64,000 bases of DNA from Cellulomonas carbonis (lineage in GTDB: Bacteria > Actinomycetota > Actinomycetes > Actinomycetales > Cellulomonadaceae). The position numbers and the translations under genes are program-made. Location: NCBI RefSeq assembly GCF_014636275.1, contig NZ_BMEB01000002.1, positions 930,001 to 994,000 on the forward strand, read 5' to 3'. The stretch's first letter is position 1; each line of letters starts with the position of its first letter. The notes beneath the pieces were generated by a model. It was not told the DNA's origin, did not search any database, and saw nothing but the letters and a program-made list of their open reading frames with translations. This document shows, in pieces, positions 22,911 through 32,748 of this stretch.

Positions 22911-23750
22911 TCACCCGCGCCGCAGCTCCGTGGCCGAGTCCGCGAGGAACGCCTCGAGGGTCCGGGCACGGCGACCCGTCACGCGCTCGACGGTGTCGGT
23001 CACTGGTGTGAAGCTGCCGGCGTGCACACGCTCGAAGGTCCACAGCGTGAGGTCACGCTCGAACCCGCTGAGGCCGTCGAGGGCCTCGTCGATGGTGATC
23101 TCCCGGTGGGTCACGCGATGACCGGCGGCGGTCGAGAGCTGGTCCGCGACCTGCGACAGCGTGAGCGACTCCGGTCCGGTGAGCTCGTAGACCTGCCCCT
23201 CGTGACCGTCGTCGAGCAGTGCCCGCTCGGCCACCGCGGCGATGTCCCGCGCGTCGATCCACGCCAGGCTCGCTCCGCCGCTGGAGAAGGCGAGCTCTCC
23301 CTCCTCGACGACCGGGCCGAGGAAGAAGCGCTGGTCCGTCAGCACCTGCATGAACCAGCTCGGCCGCAGGACCGTCCACGGCCGATCGCCGGCGCGCACC
23401 ACGTGCTCGGTGCGCGCGGCCCAGCCACCAGGCCCGAGGGAGTCGGCGTTCCGCTCGGACAGCAGCACGACACGGGTCTCGGGCGCCAGGGCGGTGAGCA
23501 GTGCGCCGATCAGCTCGGGTGCGTCCGCGCGATCCGGCCGCACGACGTACACCGCGTCGACGCCGTGGGTCGCGGCCGCCCAGGTGGACGCGTCGTCCCA
23601 GGAGAAGGCCGTGGGCTGCACGCCCTCGAGCGTCACCGTCGTCGGGTCGCTGCTGCCGCCGAGCACGTCGAGACCCGGCCGGGCGACGAGCAGCTGCGCC
23701 AGGGGAGCACCGGTCTTGCCGCGGACGCCGGTCACCAGCACACGGGTCAC
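22911..23750 (-). CDS. NmrA-like NAD(P)-binding protein
   Basis: 279 residues from GTG 23750, overlapping the methyltransferase stop as GTGA. Rossmann motif VTGVRGKTGAPLAQLL lies at residues 5-20. VYVVRPDRADAPE, VLRPSWFMQVL and WIDARDIAAVAERAL are NmrA/TMR-type segments. Homologues are oxidoreductases or redox-sensing proteins. It is co-transcribed with a SAM methyltransferase, which hints at small-molecule modification, but no substrate is indicated. It is the first chromosomal gene right of the element. Confidence 0.85.
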   Translation of the reverse strand: MTRVLVTGVRGKTGAPLAQLLVARPGLDVLGGSSDPTTVTLEGVQPTAFSWDDASTWAAATHGVDAVYVVRPDRADAPELIGALLTALAPETRVVLLSERNADSLGPGGWAARTEHVVRAGDRPWTVLRPSWFMQVLTDQRFFLGPVVEEGELAFSSGGASLAWIDARDIAAVAERALLDDGHEGQVYELTGPESLTLSQVADQLSTAAGHRVTHREITIDEALDGLSGFERDLTLWTFERVHAGSFTPVTDTVERVTGRRARTLEAFLADSATELRRG

Positions 23751-24634
23751 GAGAACTCCTGGCGCCGTCGAGCGGTCAGCGTGAAGGTGGCCGGCAGGCG
23801 TTCCGGGCGCTCGCGCAGGCGGTACTCGTCGACGTCCTCGTCGAGCACCATGAACCCCGGCAGCGCGTCCCACGGGACGCTGTCGTGCTCGACCAACGAC
23901 GTCAGCTCCAGGCCCGCGTCGAGCACCGCGGTGACGATCTCGCCGAGCCCGTGGTTCCACTCCATCGAGCGCGGCTGGGCGACCTTGCCGTCACCCGCGT
24001 AGGTGTCCTCCTCGCTCCAGACCAGCGGCTCCTGCTGCTCGAAGTACGGCAGCTCGAGCGCGAGCGTCAGCCCTCCGGGTCCGGTGATCCACGGCTGCTG
24101 CTCGCGGTCGGCGTGCTCGGCGCCGACGGTCATCGCGAGGGCGGAGTTCAGCACCGGGTGGCCGTCGCGGATGAACAGCCGGCCGCCCGGGCGCAGCAGG
24201 GCGGCGACCGTCTGCGCCCACCGCCGGATGCTCGGCAGCCAGCAGATGGCTCCGATGCCGGTGTAGACGAGGTCGAACTGCCGGCCGCCGAGCGCCTCGG
24301 GCGCCGCGTAGACGTCCGACTGGACGTACTCGATGTCGGCCCCGGCGCGCTGCGCCAGGTTCCGCGCCTCGTCGAGCGACCTGGCCGACAGGTCGACGCC
24401 GGTCACCCGCGCGCCGAGGCGAGCGAGACTGAGGGTGTCGGTGCCGATGTGGCACTGCAGGTGCACGACGTCCAGGCCGGCGATGTCACCGAGCCGCGGG
24501 CGGTCGAATGAGACGACGTCGGACAACGCCGTCCGGTCGGCCAGCAACCTGTCGATCCCGTAGCCCCGCGCGTGCACCGACGCGCGGCTGTCCCAGTTGG
24601 TGCGGTTCAGCTCCAGGTAGTCGTCGTCGGACAC
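23747..24634 (-). CDS. Class I SAM-dependent methyltransferase
   Basis: 295 residues from GTG 24634. The Rossmann methyltransferase motifs are VVHLQCHIGTDTLSLARLGARVTGVDLS (motif I plus post-I acidic Asp), then VQSDVYAAPEALGGRQFDLVYTGIGAICWL and LLRPGGRLFIRDGHP. A C-terminal extension, WNHGLGEIVTAVLDAGLELTSLVEHD, is common in ubiquinone/biotin-type methyltransferases. The start overlaps no upstream gene; the ribosome site is weak. The pair with the NmrA-like gene is translationally coupled. Confidence 0.88.
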   Translation of the reverse strand: MSDDDYLELNRTNWDSRASVHARGYGIDRLLADRTALSDVVSFDRPRLGDIAGLDVVHLQCHIGTDTLSLARLGARVTGVDLSARSLDEARNLAQRAGADIEYVQSDVYAAPEALGGRQFDLVYTGIGAICWLPSIRRWAQTVAALLRPGGRLFIRDGHPVLNSALAMTVGAEHADREQQPWITGPGGLTLALELPYFEQQEPLVWSEEDTYAGDGKVAQPRSMEWNHGLGEIVTAVLDAGLELTSLVEHDSVPWDALPGFMVLDEDVDEYRLRERPERLPATFTLTARRRQEFS

Positions 24635-24868
24635 GTCTCGGGACGCTAGCAGCGCCCCTGCCCCGACGACCGGGGCCAGAGCCGGGGTGGTTCCTCCAGG
24701 CGGCCGGGGTGATCGCGCACGCACGGGGTGACCGCGTCGCCACCACCGTCCGAGGCGGCGTGAGACGCCCACTCGGGGGACCGTGCGGGACATGGCGGTC
24801 GTCGACGTGGAGCATGTCCCCATGCGCCTGCTCCCTCGCCGACGTGCCGTGGTGTCGATCCGGCCCGC

Positions 24869-25459
24869 GTGCGCCCGGTGAGCACACGCGCGGGTGGGCG
24901 GGTGCCGCATCCGAGGCAGGTGCCCGGGTACGCCGAGGCGGCGGCCGCCGGACTGCTGCCCCGAGTCCCCGAGCACCCGCCCGCCCTGTCGGTGCAGCCG
25001 ACGGCGCGCTCGCTCATGCACCGCTTCATCGCGCTCGCCCTGGGAGGGTCGCTCGTGCTCGGCGTCGTCGCCGGGGTCGTCGACCGCTCCGCCCTGCACG
25101 GGCCGGCCACGGCCGGGGTGCTGGGCGCGCTGGCGCTCGTGTTCCTCGTCGTCCTGCTGCTGGCCCTCCCGCGCGTCGGGCGCCAGTCGGTCGCCGAGCT
25201 CCAGCAGGGGTACACCACCCTCACCCTGCAGTTCGGCGGCTTCTGGTGCGGCGAGGGGCCGCTGACCCTGTCGGGGGAGATGCGCGCCGCCTGGGACTAC
25301 CGGGGGACGTGGCAGCTCGACCACCGCGACGGCCGGGTGCTCCGCGCGCCGGACCGCGGCGTCGACCCTCCCGGCATGTACCCGTCGCCGAACCAGCCGG
25401 GACGCATGGAGCTGTGGACCGGTCGGGTGTGGCTCGAGCACGTCGCGGACCGGCCCTGA
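24869..25459 (+). CDS. Hypothetical two-TM protein
   Basis: 196 residues from GTG 24869, or 193 from GTG 24878; neither has a strong ribosome site. Two adjacent hydrophobic helices near residues 53-70 and 80-100 follow a polar N-terminus. A soluble C-terminal domain follows (GFWCGEGPLTLSGEMRAAWDYRGTWQLD). No family is recognised. It converges with ribokinase. Confidence 0.55.
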   Translation: MRPVSTRAGGRVPHPRQVPGYAEAAAAGLLPRVPEHPPALSVQPTARSLMHRFIALALGGSLVLGVVAGVVDRSALHGPATAGVLGALALVFLVVLLLALPRVGRQSVAELQQGYTTLTLQFGGFWCGEGPLTLSGEMRAAWDYRGTWQLDHRDGRVLRAPDRGVDPPGMYPSPNQPGRMELWTGRVWLEHVADRP

Positions 25460-25489
25460 CCTGGGGGCGCCTGGGCCGGCGCCTGGATC

Positions 25490-25516
25490 GACGCCTGAGC
25501 TCGCTGTTCAGGCGTC
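25490..25516. terminator. Hairpin overlapping the ribokinase stop
   Basis: GACGCCTGA (25490-25498) pairs exactly with TCAGGCGTC (25508-25516), and the second arm includes the ribokinase stop codon. It separates converging genes and could terminate both. Confidence 0.5.
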
Positions 25517-26473
25517 CCTGACGCGCGGCGCTGACCTCGTCATCGCGGAGAGCTCGTCGCTGGTGGGGTAGGAGTCCTGCGCTCCTCTGCGCCCGACGGC
25601 ACAGGCGGCGACATCGGTCGCCCGGACGACCGCCCCGTCGAGGGGTGCGTCCTCGGCCAGACCCAGCGCCAGGGCACCGACGAAGGCGTCTCCGGCGCCC
25701 GTGGTGTCGATGGCCGTCACCTCCCGTGCCTCCACGTGCGTGAGGACGACGGCGCCTGCCGGGTCGCGTCGGCCGAGGACGGCCCCCTGTGCGCCGAGGG
25801 TGAGGACCACTGATCGAGGCCCGAGCTCGAGCAGCCGGCGGACGGTGTCGGAGGCCGGGCCCGGGACGGGTACCTGCGTGCTGGGCGCGGTCGAGCCGCT
25901 GACGAGCAGCGCTGCCTCGGACTCGTTCACCACGAGGGGGTCGGCGGCCTCGAGCACCGGCGCCGGGAGCAGTGCTGCGGGGGCCGCGTTGACCACGACA
26001 CGCACGTCGGCCCGCCGCGCGCGGCGGACGGCGTGCTCGACCGTCGGCAACGGGATCTCGAGCTGGACGACGAGCACGTCACCCGCTGCCCATGTCACCT
26101 GGTCGATCATCGTCTCGTCCACCAGCCGGTTGGCTCCCGGCGCGACGACGATCGAGTTCTCCCCGTCGGGCGTGATGAGGATGATGGCGGTGCCGGTGGG
26201 GGCCTGGACGGTCCGGAGCGCGCTGACGTCGACGCCCGCCTCGCTGATCGAGGTCCGCAGCATCCGGCCGTGTGCGTCGTCGCCGACGCACCCGACGAAG
26301 GCCACGTGTCCGCCGAGCCGCCCAGCCGCCACCGCCTGGTTCGCGCCCTTGCCACCGGGGCTCACGACGGCGTCGGACCCGAGCACGGTCTCGCCGTCAG
26401 CCGGGCGGTGGTCGACGTCGACGACGACGTCCGCATTGGCCGACCCGACGACGACAACTCGTGCTGTCCTCAT
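25508..26473 (-). CDS. rbsK: Ribokinase (PfkB family)
   Basis: 321 residues from ATG 26473. PfkB signature 1 lies at about residues 38-62 (SPGGKGANQAVAAGRLGG) and signature 2 is DTTGAGDAFVGALALGL with the catalytic Asp near 252. The N-terminal NADVVVDVD and the inner VVAPGANRLV match ribokinases more than fructokinases. It makes ribose 5-phosphate from ribose with ATP. No ribose transporter adjoins, but a ribose/fructose-type ABC operon lies 5 kb to the right. Confidence 0.85.
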   Translation of the reverse strand: MRTARVVVVGSANADVVVDVDHRPADGETVLGSDAVVSPGGKGANQAVAAGRLGGHVAFVGCVGDDAHGRMLRTSISEAGVDVSALRTVQAPTGTAIILITPDGENSIVVAPGANRLVDETMIDQVTWAAGDVLVVQLEIPLPTVEHAVRRARRADVRVVVNAAPAALLPAPVLEAADPLVVNESEAALLVSGSTAPSTQVPVPGPASDTVRRLLELGPRSVVLTLGAQGAVLGRRDPAGAVVLTHVEAREVTAIDTTGAGDAFVGALALGLAEDAPLDGAVVRATDVAACAVGRRGAQDSYPTSDELSAMTRSAPRVRDA

Positions 26474-26540
26474 GAAGACCTCCCGGTTCGGGTCGGGATC
26501 CGGCTGGCCTGTGGGTCGAGCGGCGGGCCGCCGCTCGAGT

Positions 26541-27383
26541 TCATGCCCCGACCCCTCGCGGCGCCACCATCCCCAGCAGCTGCATCTTCTCGTGGCTCTC
26601 GGTCCCGGGCACAGCCGTGTAGACGAGCAGCAGGTGCGACTGCTGGGGGTCGAGCAGCGTCTGGCAGTGCAGCTCGAGGTCGCCGACCTCCGGGTGGACG
26701 AACCGCTTGACGTCGTCGACGCGCACGCCCACCTCGTGCGTCTCCCACAGCCGGCGCAGCTCCTCGCTGCGTGCGAGCGCGTCGTCGGCGAGGCGGGCCG
26801 CGCGCGAGCCGGGACCGCGCAGCGTGACGACCCGCCTCAGGCTGGAGGCGTACACGCGTGACAGGTGCGCGTGGTCGTCCGGGTGGTACAGCCGGCGGCT
26901 CTCGGGGTCGGTGAACCAGCGGTAGCCGATGCTGCGCGACGGTCCGGTCCAGCCCGTCGCGTCGCCCGTGAGCGCGACGCCCAGGGGCGTCTGGCGCAGC
27001 GTCTCGCCGAGCTCGGTGACGACCTCGGCGGCCGTGTCGCCGAGCCGGTCGAGGATGCGCAGGAGTCCGGGGCTGATGTGCTCGCTGAGCGCCCCGCGCG
27101 GTGGCGGCTGGTGGCCGACGAGCCGGAAGAGGTGGTCGCGCTCGTCGAGCGTGAGGTGCAGGCCCTGCGCGATGGCGGCGAGCATCTGCTCCGACGGCCG
27201 CGGCCCGCGCTCGCGCTCGAGCCGGGCGTAGTAGTCCGTCGACATGGTGCACAGCGCCGCGACCTCCTCCCGGCGCAGCCCCGCGGTCCGACGACGGCGT
27301 CCGCGCGGGAGCCCGACGTCCTCGGGCTGCAGCGCCTCGCGTCGGCTGCGGAGGAACTCCGCGAGCCCTGCCCTGTCGATCAT
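26541..27383 (-). CDS. XRE-family regulator with MmyB-like ligand domain
   Basis: 280 residues from ATG 27383. The helix-turn-helix covers residues 8-80 (GRRRRTAGLRREEVAALCTMSTDYYARLERERG). The C-terminal MmyB-like PAS-type domain follows, with GYRWFTDPESRRLYHP and VGDLELHCQTLLDPQQSHLLLVYTA. Such proteins bind fatty-acid-like ligands and usually control an adjacent short-chain dehydrogenase. Here the divergent DUF3159 and SDR genes are the likely targets. Confidence 0.9.
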   Translation of the reverse strand: MIDRAGLAEFLRSRREALQPEDVGLPRGRRRRTAGLRREEVAALCTMSTDYYARLERERGPRPSEQMLAAIAQGLHLTLDERDHLFRLVGHQPPPRGALSEHISPGLLRILDRLGDTAAEVVTELGETLRQTPLGVALTGDATGWTGPSRSIGYRWFTDPESRRLYHPDDHAHLSRVYASSLRRVVTLRGPGSRAARLADDALARSEELRRLWETHEVGVRVDDVKRFVHPEVGDLELHCQTLLDPQQSHLLLVYTAVPGTESHEKMQLLGMVAPRGVGA

Positions 27384-27568
27384 CCGATGCCCACCCGTCC
27401 CGCTCGTCCGTCCGGTGCCCCCTTCCTACCGGGGTCCGGAACGCGGAGCCACGGCCTGCTGATCCCCCCGTCCAGCGGGCCGAAGGGGTGGATCGGCAGG
27501 CCCTGGTTGCGACCGGCGAACCCTCCCACGCTGGCGGTACGTCACGACCGACCGATGAGGAGAAGCCC

Positions 27569-28384
27569 ATGAGCCAGCACCCGGCCGTCGACGCTCGACG
27601 GCACCAGCACCTCGGCACGCCCACCGCCGCACCCGGCCCCACCACGTCCGCCCCGACCACCCCGCACCCGAGGCACCCGAGCGCGAGCACCACCGCGCGC
27701 CGGGTCCTCGGGATGCCGGACCTCGCACCGGAGTCGGCCGCCCGGGCCGCCGCCCGGCGGACCCTCGAGCGGGTCGGCGGCCCGGTCGGGCTGGCCGTCG
27801 CCACGGCCCCGGTCGTCGCCTTCGTCGCCACGGACGCCGCCGCGGGCCTCGGCCCGGCCGTCGTCGCACTCGGCATCACCGCCCTGGCCGGCGCCACGGT
27901 CCGGGTCGCCCGGCGCGAGCCGACCGGCGCCGCCGTCGGGGGCGTCGTCGTCGCCGCGGTCTGCGCCACGGTCGCGGCGCTCGCGGGGGAGGCGCGTGCG
28001 TTCTTCCTGCCGACGATGGCGCTCCCGGCGGTCTTCGTCGTCGCGTACCTCGTGGCGTTCGCCGCCGGGCGTCCGCTCGCGGGCCTCATGGTCAACCGCA
28101 TCGCCGGCGGCCCGCGCGACTGGGTGCACCACCCCGCCCTGCGCCGCGTCTACGTGGTCAGCTCGCTGATCGGGCTCGCGATGGCGTCGGCCAACCTCGT
28201 CGGACGCGTCGCCTTCTACCTCGCCGACGAGCCCGGCGCCCTCGCCGCGATCCAGGTCGGGGCCATGACCGCCTTCGCCCTGCACTTCGCGGTCACGCTC
28301 GTCGTGGCCCGCCGCGCCGACGACGGCGCGCCCGCCGGGGCACTCCCGTCCGCGGTCGCCGCGACGTCGTCGTCCCCGCGCTGA
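27569..28384 (+). CDS. DUF3159 family membrane protein
   Basis: 271 residues from ATG 27569 with GATGAGGAG 7 bases upstream. The first 75 residues are Pro/Thr/His-rich and probably cytosolic. About six membrane helices follow from residue 75 to 250. The segment [23 protein letters not shown], then [16 protein letters not shown], matches DUF3159. Function is unknown. It is divergent from the MmyB-like regulator and 53 bases ahead of an SDR gene, so probably one operon. Confidence 0.8.
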   Translation: MSQHPAVDARRHQHLGTPTAAPGPTTSAPTTPHPRHPSASTTARRVLGMPDLAPESAARAAARRTLERVGGPVGLAVATAPVVAFVATDAAAGLGPAVVALGITALAGATVRVARREPTGAAVGGVVVAAVCATVAALAGEARAFFLPTMALPAVFVVAYLVAFAAGRPLAGLMVNRIAGGPRDWVHHPALRRVYVVSSLIGLAMASANLVGRVAFYLADEPGALAAIQVGAMTAFALHFAVTLVVARRADDGAPAGALPSAVAATSSSPR

Positions 28385-28436
28385 CCCCGCGGCACCTCAC
28401 CGCCCACCGCACCACCCCACCCGAAGGAGCTCGACC

Positions 28437-29387
28437 ATGCCTCGCACACCTCACCTCGCCCTGCCCGACCTCACCGGGCGGCGCGCCGTCGTCACCGGTG
28501 GCAGCGACGGGATCGGCCTCGGCATCGCCCGACGCCTCGCCGCAGCGGGCGCCGACGTCGTCCTGCCCGTGCGCAACCGCGCGAAGGGCGAGGCCGCCGT
28601 CGGCCGCATCCGTCAGGAGCACCCCCGCGCACGGGTCTCGCTGCGCGACCTCGACCTCGCGTCGCTCGCCTCGGTCGCCGCACTGGGCGCGACGCTCAGG
28701 GCCGAGGGCGACCCCATCCACCTGCTGGTCAACAACGCGGGCCTCATGACGCCGCCCGGGCGCACGACGACCGAGGACGGGTTCGAGCTCCAGCTCGGGA
28801 CCAACCACCTCGGCCACGCCGCGCTCGTCGCGCACCTGCTCCCGCTGCTGACCGCGGGCCGCGCCCGGGTGACGAACCAGATCAGCATCGCGGCCGGCAG
28901 CGGCAGGATGCACTGGGCCGACCTCAACTGGGAGCGCGACTACGACGGTCGTCAGGCGTACGCGCAGTCCAAGCTCGCGCAGGGCCTCTTCGCCCTCGAG
29001 CTCGACCGGCGCAGCCGCGCGGCCGGCTGGGGGATCACGAGCAACCTCTCGCACCCCGGCGTCGCGCCCACGAGCCTGCTCGTCGCGCGCCCGGAGATCG
29101 GGCGCGACCGCGACACCCCGCAGATCGCGACGATCCGCCGGCTGTCCCGCGCGGGCGTCCTGCTCGGCACGATCGACAGCGCCCCGCTCCCCGCGCTCAT
29201 GGCCGCCACCGCGCAGGGGCCGGCCGGTGGGCAGCTCTACGGGCCGGCCGGCCTTGGCCACCTCGGTGGGGGTCCGGTGCAGCACCGGCTGTTCCGCCCG
29301 CTGCGCGACCCCGCGGACGCGGACCGCACCTGGCGCGTCACGGAGGCGCTCTTGGGGCTGAGCGTCGGGGCGACGCCTGCGAGGTGA
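28437..29387 (+). CDS. Short-chain dehydrogenase/reductase
   Basis: 316 residues from ATG 28437 with AAGGAG 8 bases upstream. The cofactor motif [12 protein letters not shown] starts near residue 20, NNAG near 99, and the catalytic pair YAQSKLAQ near 180 (Tyr, Lys). The Ser site is in ISIAAGSG. The long C-terminal extension is like retinol-dehydrogenase/WWOX-type SDRs. It is probably regulated by the MmyB-like protein; the substrate is unknown. Confidence 0.9.
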   Translation: MPRTPHLALPDLTGRRAVVTGGSDGIGLGIARRLAAAGADVVLPVRNRAKGEAAVGRIRQEHPRARVSLRDLDLASLASVAALGATLRAEGDPIHLLVNNAGLMTPPGRTTTEDGFELQLGTNHLGHAALVAHLLPLLTAGRARVTNQISIAAGSGRMHWADLNWERDYDGRQAYAQSKLAQGLFALELDRRSRAAGWGITSNLSHPGVAPTSLLVARPEIGRDRDTPQIATIRRLSRAGVLLGTIDSAPLPALMAATAQGPAGGQLYGPAGLGHLGGGPVQHRLFRPLRDPADADRTWRVTEALLGLSVGATPAR

Positions 29388-29540
29388 CGCGGAACCCGTC
29401 AGGGCGGGCCACGTCGGCGGACCTGGTGTGTCGACGTGGTCCCCTCGACGGCACCCGCCTCCGACGCAGCCCTTGACGTCCCGGGCCCCTCCGGAGTCGC
29501 ATGGTCCGATGGACCCCGTGCCTCCCCGACGCGGCCCCCC

Positions 29541-30374
29541 GTGAGCAGCCAGGCCGGGAGCACCCACGCCGAGCGGGTCGCCACCTTCCGACAGCTCCAC
29601 GCCGCCGGGTGCTTCGTCATGCCGAACCCGTGGGACGTCGGGAGCGCGCGGGCGCTCGAGCAGCTCGGCTTCCGCGCCCTGGCGACCACGAGCGCCGGCC
29701 TCGCCTGGACGCTCGGTCGCACCGACGGCCACCTGACGCTCGACCAGACGCTCGAGCACCTGCGCGAGGTCGCGGGCGCCGTCGGCGTTCCCGTCAACGC
29801 GGACCTCGAGGGCGGGTACGCGGTCGATCCGCAGGACGTGCATGCCAACGTCACGCTCGCCGTGGCGACGGGGGTCGCGGGGCTGTCGATCGAGGACTCC
29901 ACGGGGCACGCCGACTCACCCCTGCACGACGTCGGCCTGGCCGTCGAGCGCATCCGGGCCGCCCGTGAGGCGATCGACGAGAGCGGCACCGGGGTCGTCC
30001 TGACGGGCCGGTCGGAGGGCTTCGTCGTCGGGCGGCCCGACCTCGACGAGACCGTCCGGAGGCTGCGCGCGTACGCCGACGCCGGGGCCGACTGCCTCTA
30101 CGCCCCGCGGATCCAGACCCGCGAGCAGGTCGCGGCGATCTTCGACGCCGTGGCCCCGAAGCCTGTGAACCTGCTCATCAACGCGCCGTTCATCACCGTC
30201 GCCGAGGCGGAGGCCCTGGGCGTGCGGCGCATCAGCGTGGGAGGGACGCTCGCGCGCACCGCCTGGGGCGGCTTCCTGGAGGCGGCCCGGGAGATCGCGG
30301 ACACCGGGACGTTCACCCGGTTCGACGGGCTGCCGAACGTGGACGCGCTGCTCGGCGAGCGGGAGGCGCGGTGA
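29541..30374 (+). CDS. Isocitrate lyase/PEP mutase superfamily protein
   Basis: 277 residues from GTG 29541; the frame is open to 29436 but the extra residues are low-complexity. The TIM-barrel features are FVMPNPWDVGSARALEQLG, ATTSAGLAWTLG, the metal-site VNADLEGGYA, and SIEDSTG. This is the short PEP-mutase-like branch (oxaloacetate decarboxylase / 2-methylisocitrate lyase relatives). Reaction: Mg-dependent C-C or C-P bond cleavage on an oxo-acid, not further assignable. It ends 11 bases before the converging LacI gene. Confidence 0.85.
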   Translation: MSSQAGSTHAERVATFRQLHAAGCFVMPNPWDVGSARALEQLGFRALATTSAGLAWTLGRTDGHLTLDQTLEHLREVAGAVGVPVNADLEGGYAVDPQDVHANVTLAVATGVAGLSIEDSTGHADSPLHDVGLAVERIRAAREAIDESGTGVVLTGRSEGFVVGRPDLDETVRRLRAYADAGADCLYAPRIQTREQVAAIFDAVAPKPVNLLINAPFITVAEAEALGVRRISVGGTLARTAWGGFLEAAREIADTGTFTRFDGLPNVDALLGEREAR

Positions 30375-30384
30375 GGTCGGGCGA

Positions 30385-31419
30385 CTAGGTCCCCGACCCG
30401 CCGTGCGTGCCGCCCGGGCGGGCCTGGGTGCACCCGCAGGACTCGCGGTGCTGCACGACGGCGGGGATCCGCACCGTCTTCGGCTGGGACGTGCTGCCGG
30501 CGATCCGCCTGAGCAGCAGCTCGACGGCCTTGGAGCCGATCGCGCCGGCGTCCTGCGCCACGGTCGTGAGCCTCGGTGAGAAGACCTCGGCCCACTCGAA
30601 GTCGTCGAAACCCACGACGGCGATGTCGCCGGGCACCGACAGACCTCGCTCCTGGAGGGTCCGCATCGTCGCGATCACCATCGTGTTCTGGGCCGCCACG
30701 ATGGCCGTCGGGGGATCCGGCAGGTCGAGCAGGGCGCCGACGACGACGCGGGTGCGCTCGGCGTCGGAGCCGCCGCGGACCATCAGCTCGGGCACCTCCG
30801 GGAGCCCGGCGGCGGCGAGGCCCTTGCGGTAGCCGGTGACGCGCTCCTCGCTGGTGGTCAGCCCAGCCATGCCGGCCACCATGGCGATCCGGCGGTGGCC
30901 CCGCTGGGCGAGGTGCAGCACCAGCTGGGCGACGGGCTTGACGTTCTCGCTGCAGACCGCGTCGAAGCGGGCGTCGGGGGACCGGTCCACGAGGACGGTC
31001 GGGAGCCCGGTGCGGGCCAGGCGGTCCAGCACCTTCGCGGCCCCGGACGACGGCGCCAGGAGGAGTCCGTCGAGGCGGCGCTCACGCAGGGCGGCCACCA
31101 CGCGTGCCTCGGTCGCCGGGTCGTCGTGGGTGTCGGCCAGCACGAGCGTGTAGCCGACCTTGCTCGTCGCCTCCTCGATGGCGTGGACGACCTCGCCGAA
31201 GTAGAGGTTGGTCAGCGCCGACATCGCGACACCGATCTGCTGGGTCTTGGACCGCACGAGCGAGCGCGCCTGGTGGTTGGGGACGTAGTCGAGCGTGTCG
31301 ATCGCCTCCAGCACCCGCTCGCGAGCCTCCTCGCTGACGAAGCGGGTGTTGTTGAGGACGTGCGACACCGTCGAGGCGGACACGCCAGCCCGGCGTGCCA
31401 CGTCCGTGATGGTGACCAC
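30385..31419 (-). CDS. LacI family regulator of the adjacent sugar operon
   Basis: 344 residues from GTG 31419. The HTH is TITDVARRAGVSASTVSHVLN at residues 3-23, with the hinge helix ARSLVRSK near 58. A periplasmic-binding-like core of ribose-repressor type follows. The C-terminal HRESCGC motif is typical of actinobacterial LacI repressors for monosaccharides. It is divergent from the ABC operon, with a 26-bp palindrome in the gap beginning 17 bases from this start. It probably represses both directions until sugar binds. Confidence 0.92.
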   Translation of the reverse strand: MVTITDVARRAGVSASTVSHVLNNTRFVSEEARERVLEAIDTLDYVPNHQARSLVRSKTQQIGVAMSALTNLYFGEVVHAIEEATSKVGYTLVLADTHDDPATEARVVAALRERRLDGLLLAPSSGAAKVLDRLARTGLPTVLVDRSPDARFDAVCSENVKPVAQLVLHLAQRGHRRIAMVAGMAGLTTSEERVTGYRKGLAAAGLPEVPELMVRGGSDAERTRVVVGALLDLPDPPTAIVAAQNTMVIATMRTLQERGLSVPGDIAVVGFDDFEWAEVFSPRLTTVAQDAGAIGSKAVELLLRRIAGSTSQPKTVRIPAVVQHRESCGCTQARPGGTHGGSGT

Positions 31420-31435
31420 GCAGCCAGTATGCACA

Positions 31436-31461
31436 GGCAAGCGATTGCGCAAACGCTTGCC
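31436..31461. promoter_or_regulatory. LacI-type operator between divergent regulator and ABC operon
   Basis: GGCAAGCG and CGCTTGCC arms flank ATTGCGCAAA with its own TTGCGCAA palindrome. Of the 13 base pairs only 31444/31453 is mismatched. Strong dyads with a central CG are the hallmark of LacI-family sites. Confidence 0.85.
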
Positions 31462-31543
31462 CGGAAGAAATGTGACCTGCTTCACTCGAAATCACCCGGA
31501 GATGGCGCCCAGCAGGAGCGCCGGCGACGCAAAGGAGCGGGAC

Positions 31544-32593
31544 GTGAGATCGAACGGGATGAACAGCGGTGGGCGTGGGCGTCGATGGTCGACGGGGGTG
31601 GTCGCGGCGGTCGCCGCGGTCGGCCTGCTGGGCGCCTGCGGGTCGGACGACGACGCACCGGCGGAGACGGACGGGGGCGAAGCCACCAGCGAGGGCGACG
31701 TCACCGTCGGCCTGATCACCAAGACCGAGACCAACCCCTTCTTCGTCACGATGCGCACGGTGGCGACGGACTACGCGCAGGAGCAGGGCGTCGGACTGAC
31801 CGCCCTCGCCGGCGAGTTCGACGGGGACAACGAGGGTCAGGTCCAGGCCATGGAGAACCTCATCTCGCAGGGCGTGGACGGCATCATGATCACCCCCAAC
31901 AACTCCAGCGGCGTCCTGGGCGCGATCGAGCAGGCCAGGTCGCAGGGCATCGTCGTCATCGCCCTGGACACCGCGACGGACCCGGAGGACGCGGTCGACG
32001 CGACCTTCGCCACCGACAACTTCGAGGCCGGTCGGCTCCAGGGTGCGTACGTGCGGGCCGTCCTCGGCGACGAGGAGCCCCGGCTGATCATGCTCGACGG
32101 CACGGCGGGGGGCACGGTCGACACCTTCCGGCACGACGGGTTCCTCGAGGGCTTCGGCCTGGAGGAGGGTGACCCGGCGATCCTGGGCATGGAGAACACC
32201 CAGGGTGACCAGAACACGGCGCAGACGGCGATGGAGAACCTGCTCCAGCGCAGCCCCGACGTCAACGCGGTCTACACGATCAACGAGCCGGCGGCGCGGG
32301 GTGCGTACGCGGCGATCGAGGCCCGGGGGCTGACCGACCAGGTCACGATCGGGTCGATCGACGGCGGGTGCGAGGGGGTCCAGGACGTCGCGGACGGGAA
32401 GTACGCGGCGACCGTGATGCAGTTCCCGGCCGAGATGGTCCGCCAGGGCATCGACGCGATCGTCGAGGCCGCCGGTGGCGGCGAGGCGCCGTCGGGCTTC
32501 GTCGACACCGGCAGCGTCGTCATCACCGACAACCCGATCGAGGGCATCGAGTCGGAGGACACCGCGTGGGGCCTGGAGAACTGCTGGGGCTGA
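31544..32593 (+). CDS. Sugar ABC transporter substrate-binding lipoprotein (Frc/Rbs type)
   Basis: 349 residues from GTG 31544, with AAAGGAG 6 bases upstream. A lipoprotein signal ends at the lipobox LGAC (Cys near residue 30), followed by a Gly/Asp/Glu-rich linker. The mature part is a type-1 periplasmic-binding fold: VGLITKTETNPFFVTMRTVA, LISQGVDGIMITPNN, GIVVIALDTA, IGSIDGGCEGVQDV. It captures a monosaccharide outside the membrane. Order of binding protein, permease, single-domain ATPase and kinase copies rhizobial frcBCAK, so fructose is the best guess, ribose next. Confidence 0.9.
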   Translation: MRSNGMNSGGRGRRWSTGVVAAVAAVGLLGACGSDDDAPAETDGGEATSEGDVTVGLITKTETNPFFVTMRTVATDYAQEQGVGLTALAGEFDGDNEGQVQAMENLISQGVDGIMITPNNSSGVLGAIEQARSQGIVVIALDTATDPEDAVDATFATDNFEAGRLQGAYVRAVLGDEEPRLIMLDGTAGGTVDTFRHDGFLEGFGLEEGDPAILGMENTQGDQNTAQTAMENLLQRSPDVNAVYTINEPAARGAYAAIEARGLTDQVTIGSIDGGCEGVQDVADGKYAATVMQFPAEMVRQGIDAIVEAAGGGEAPSGFVDTGSVVITDNPIEGIESEDTAWGLENCWG

Positions 32594-32635
32594 CCGGTGG
32601 TCTCCCGCAGTGACCGCACGGCCAGGAGCTGACGC

Positions 32636-32671
32636 CCGCGGTGGGAGGCGAGCCCCTCGCCCCCACCGCGG
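32636..32671 (+). terminator. Intercistronic hairpin after the binding-protein gene
   Basis: CCGCGGTGGG-A-GGCGAG pairs with CTCGCCCCCACCGCGG across a 3-base loop with one bulged A. Its place between binding-protein and permease genes suggests partial termination or 3'-end protection to raise binding-protein levels. Confidence 0.6.
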
Positions 32672-32748
32672 CGGTGAGGGTGCGTCGTGCGTCCCGGCAC
32701 GACGCCGCCCCGAGACGGAACCACACCGACACGGAACGAGGACCGACC

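Noticed and set aside
27542..28285. A 247-codon antisense frame opposite the DUF3159 gene
   Set aside because: Translation is Gly/Asp/Arg-rich and featureless; the + strand encodes a recognisable membrane protein with a good ribosome site.
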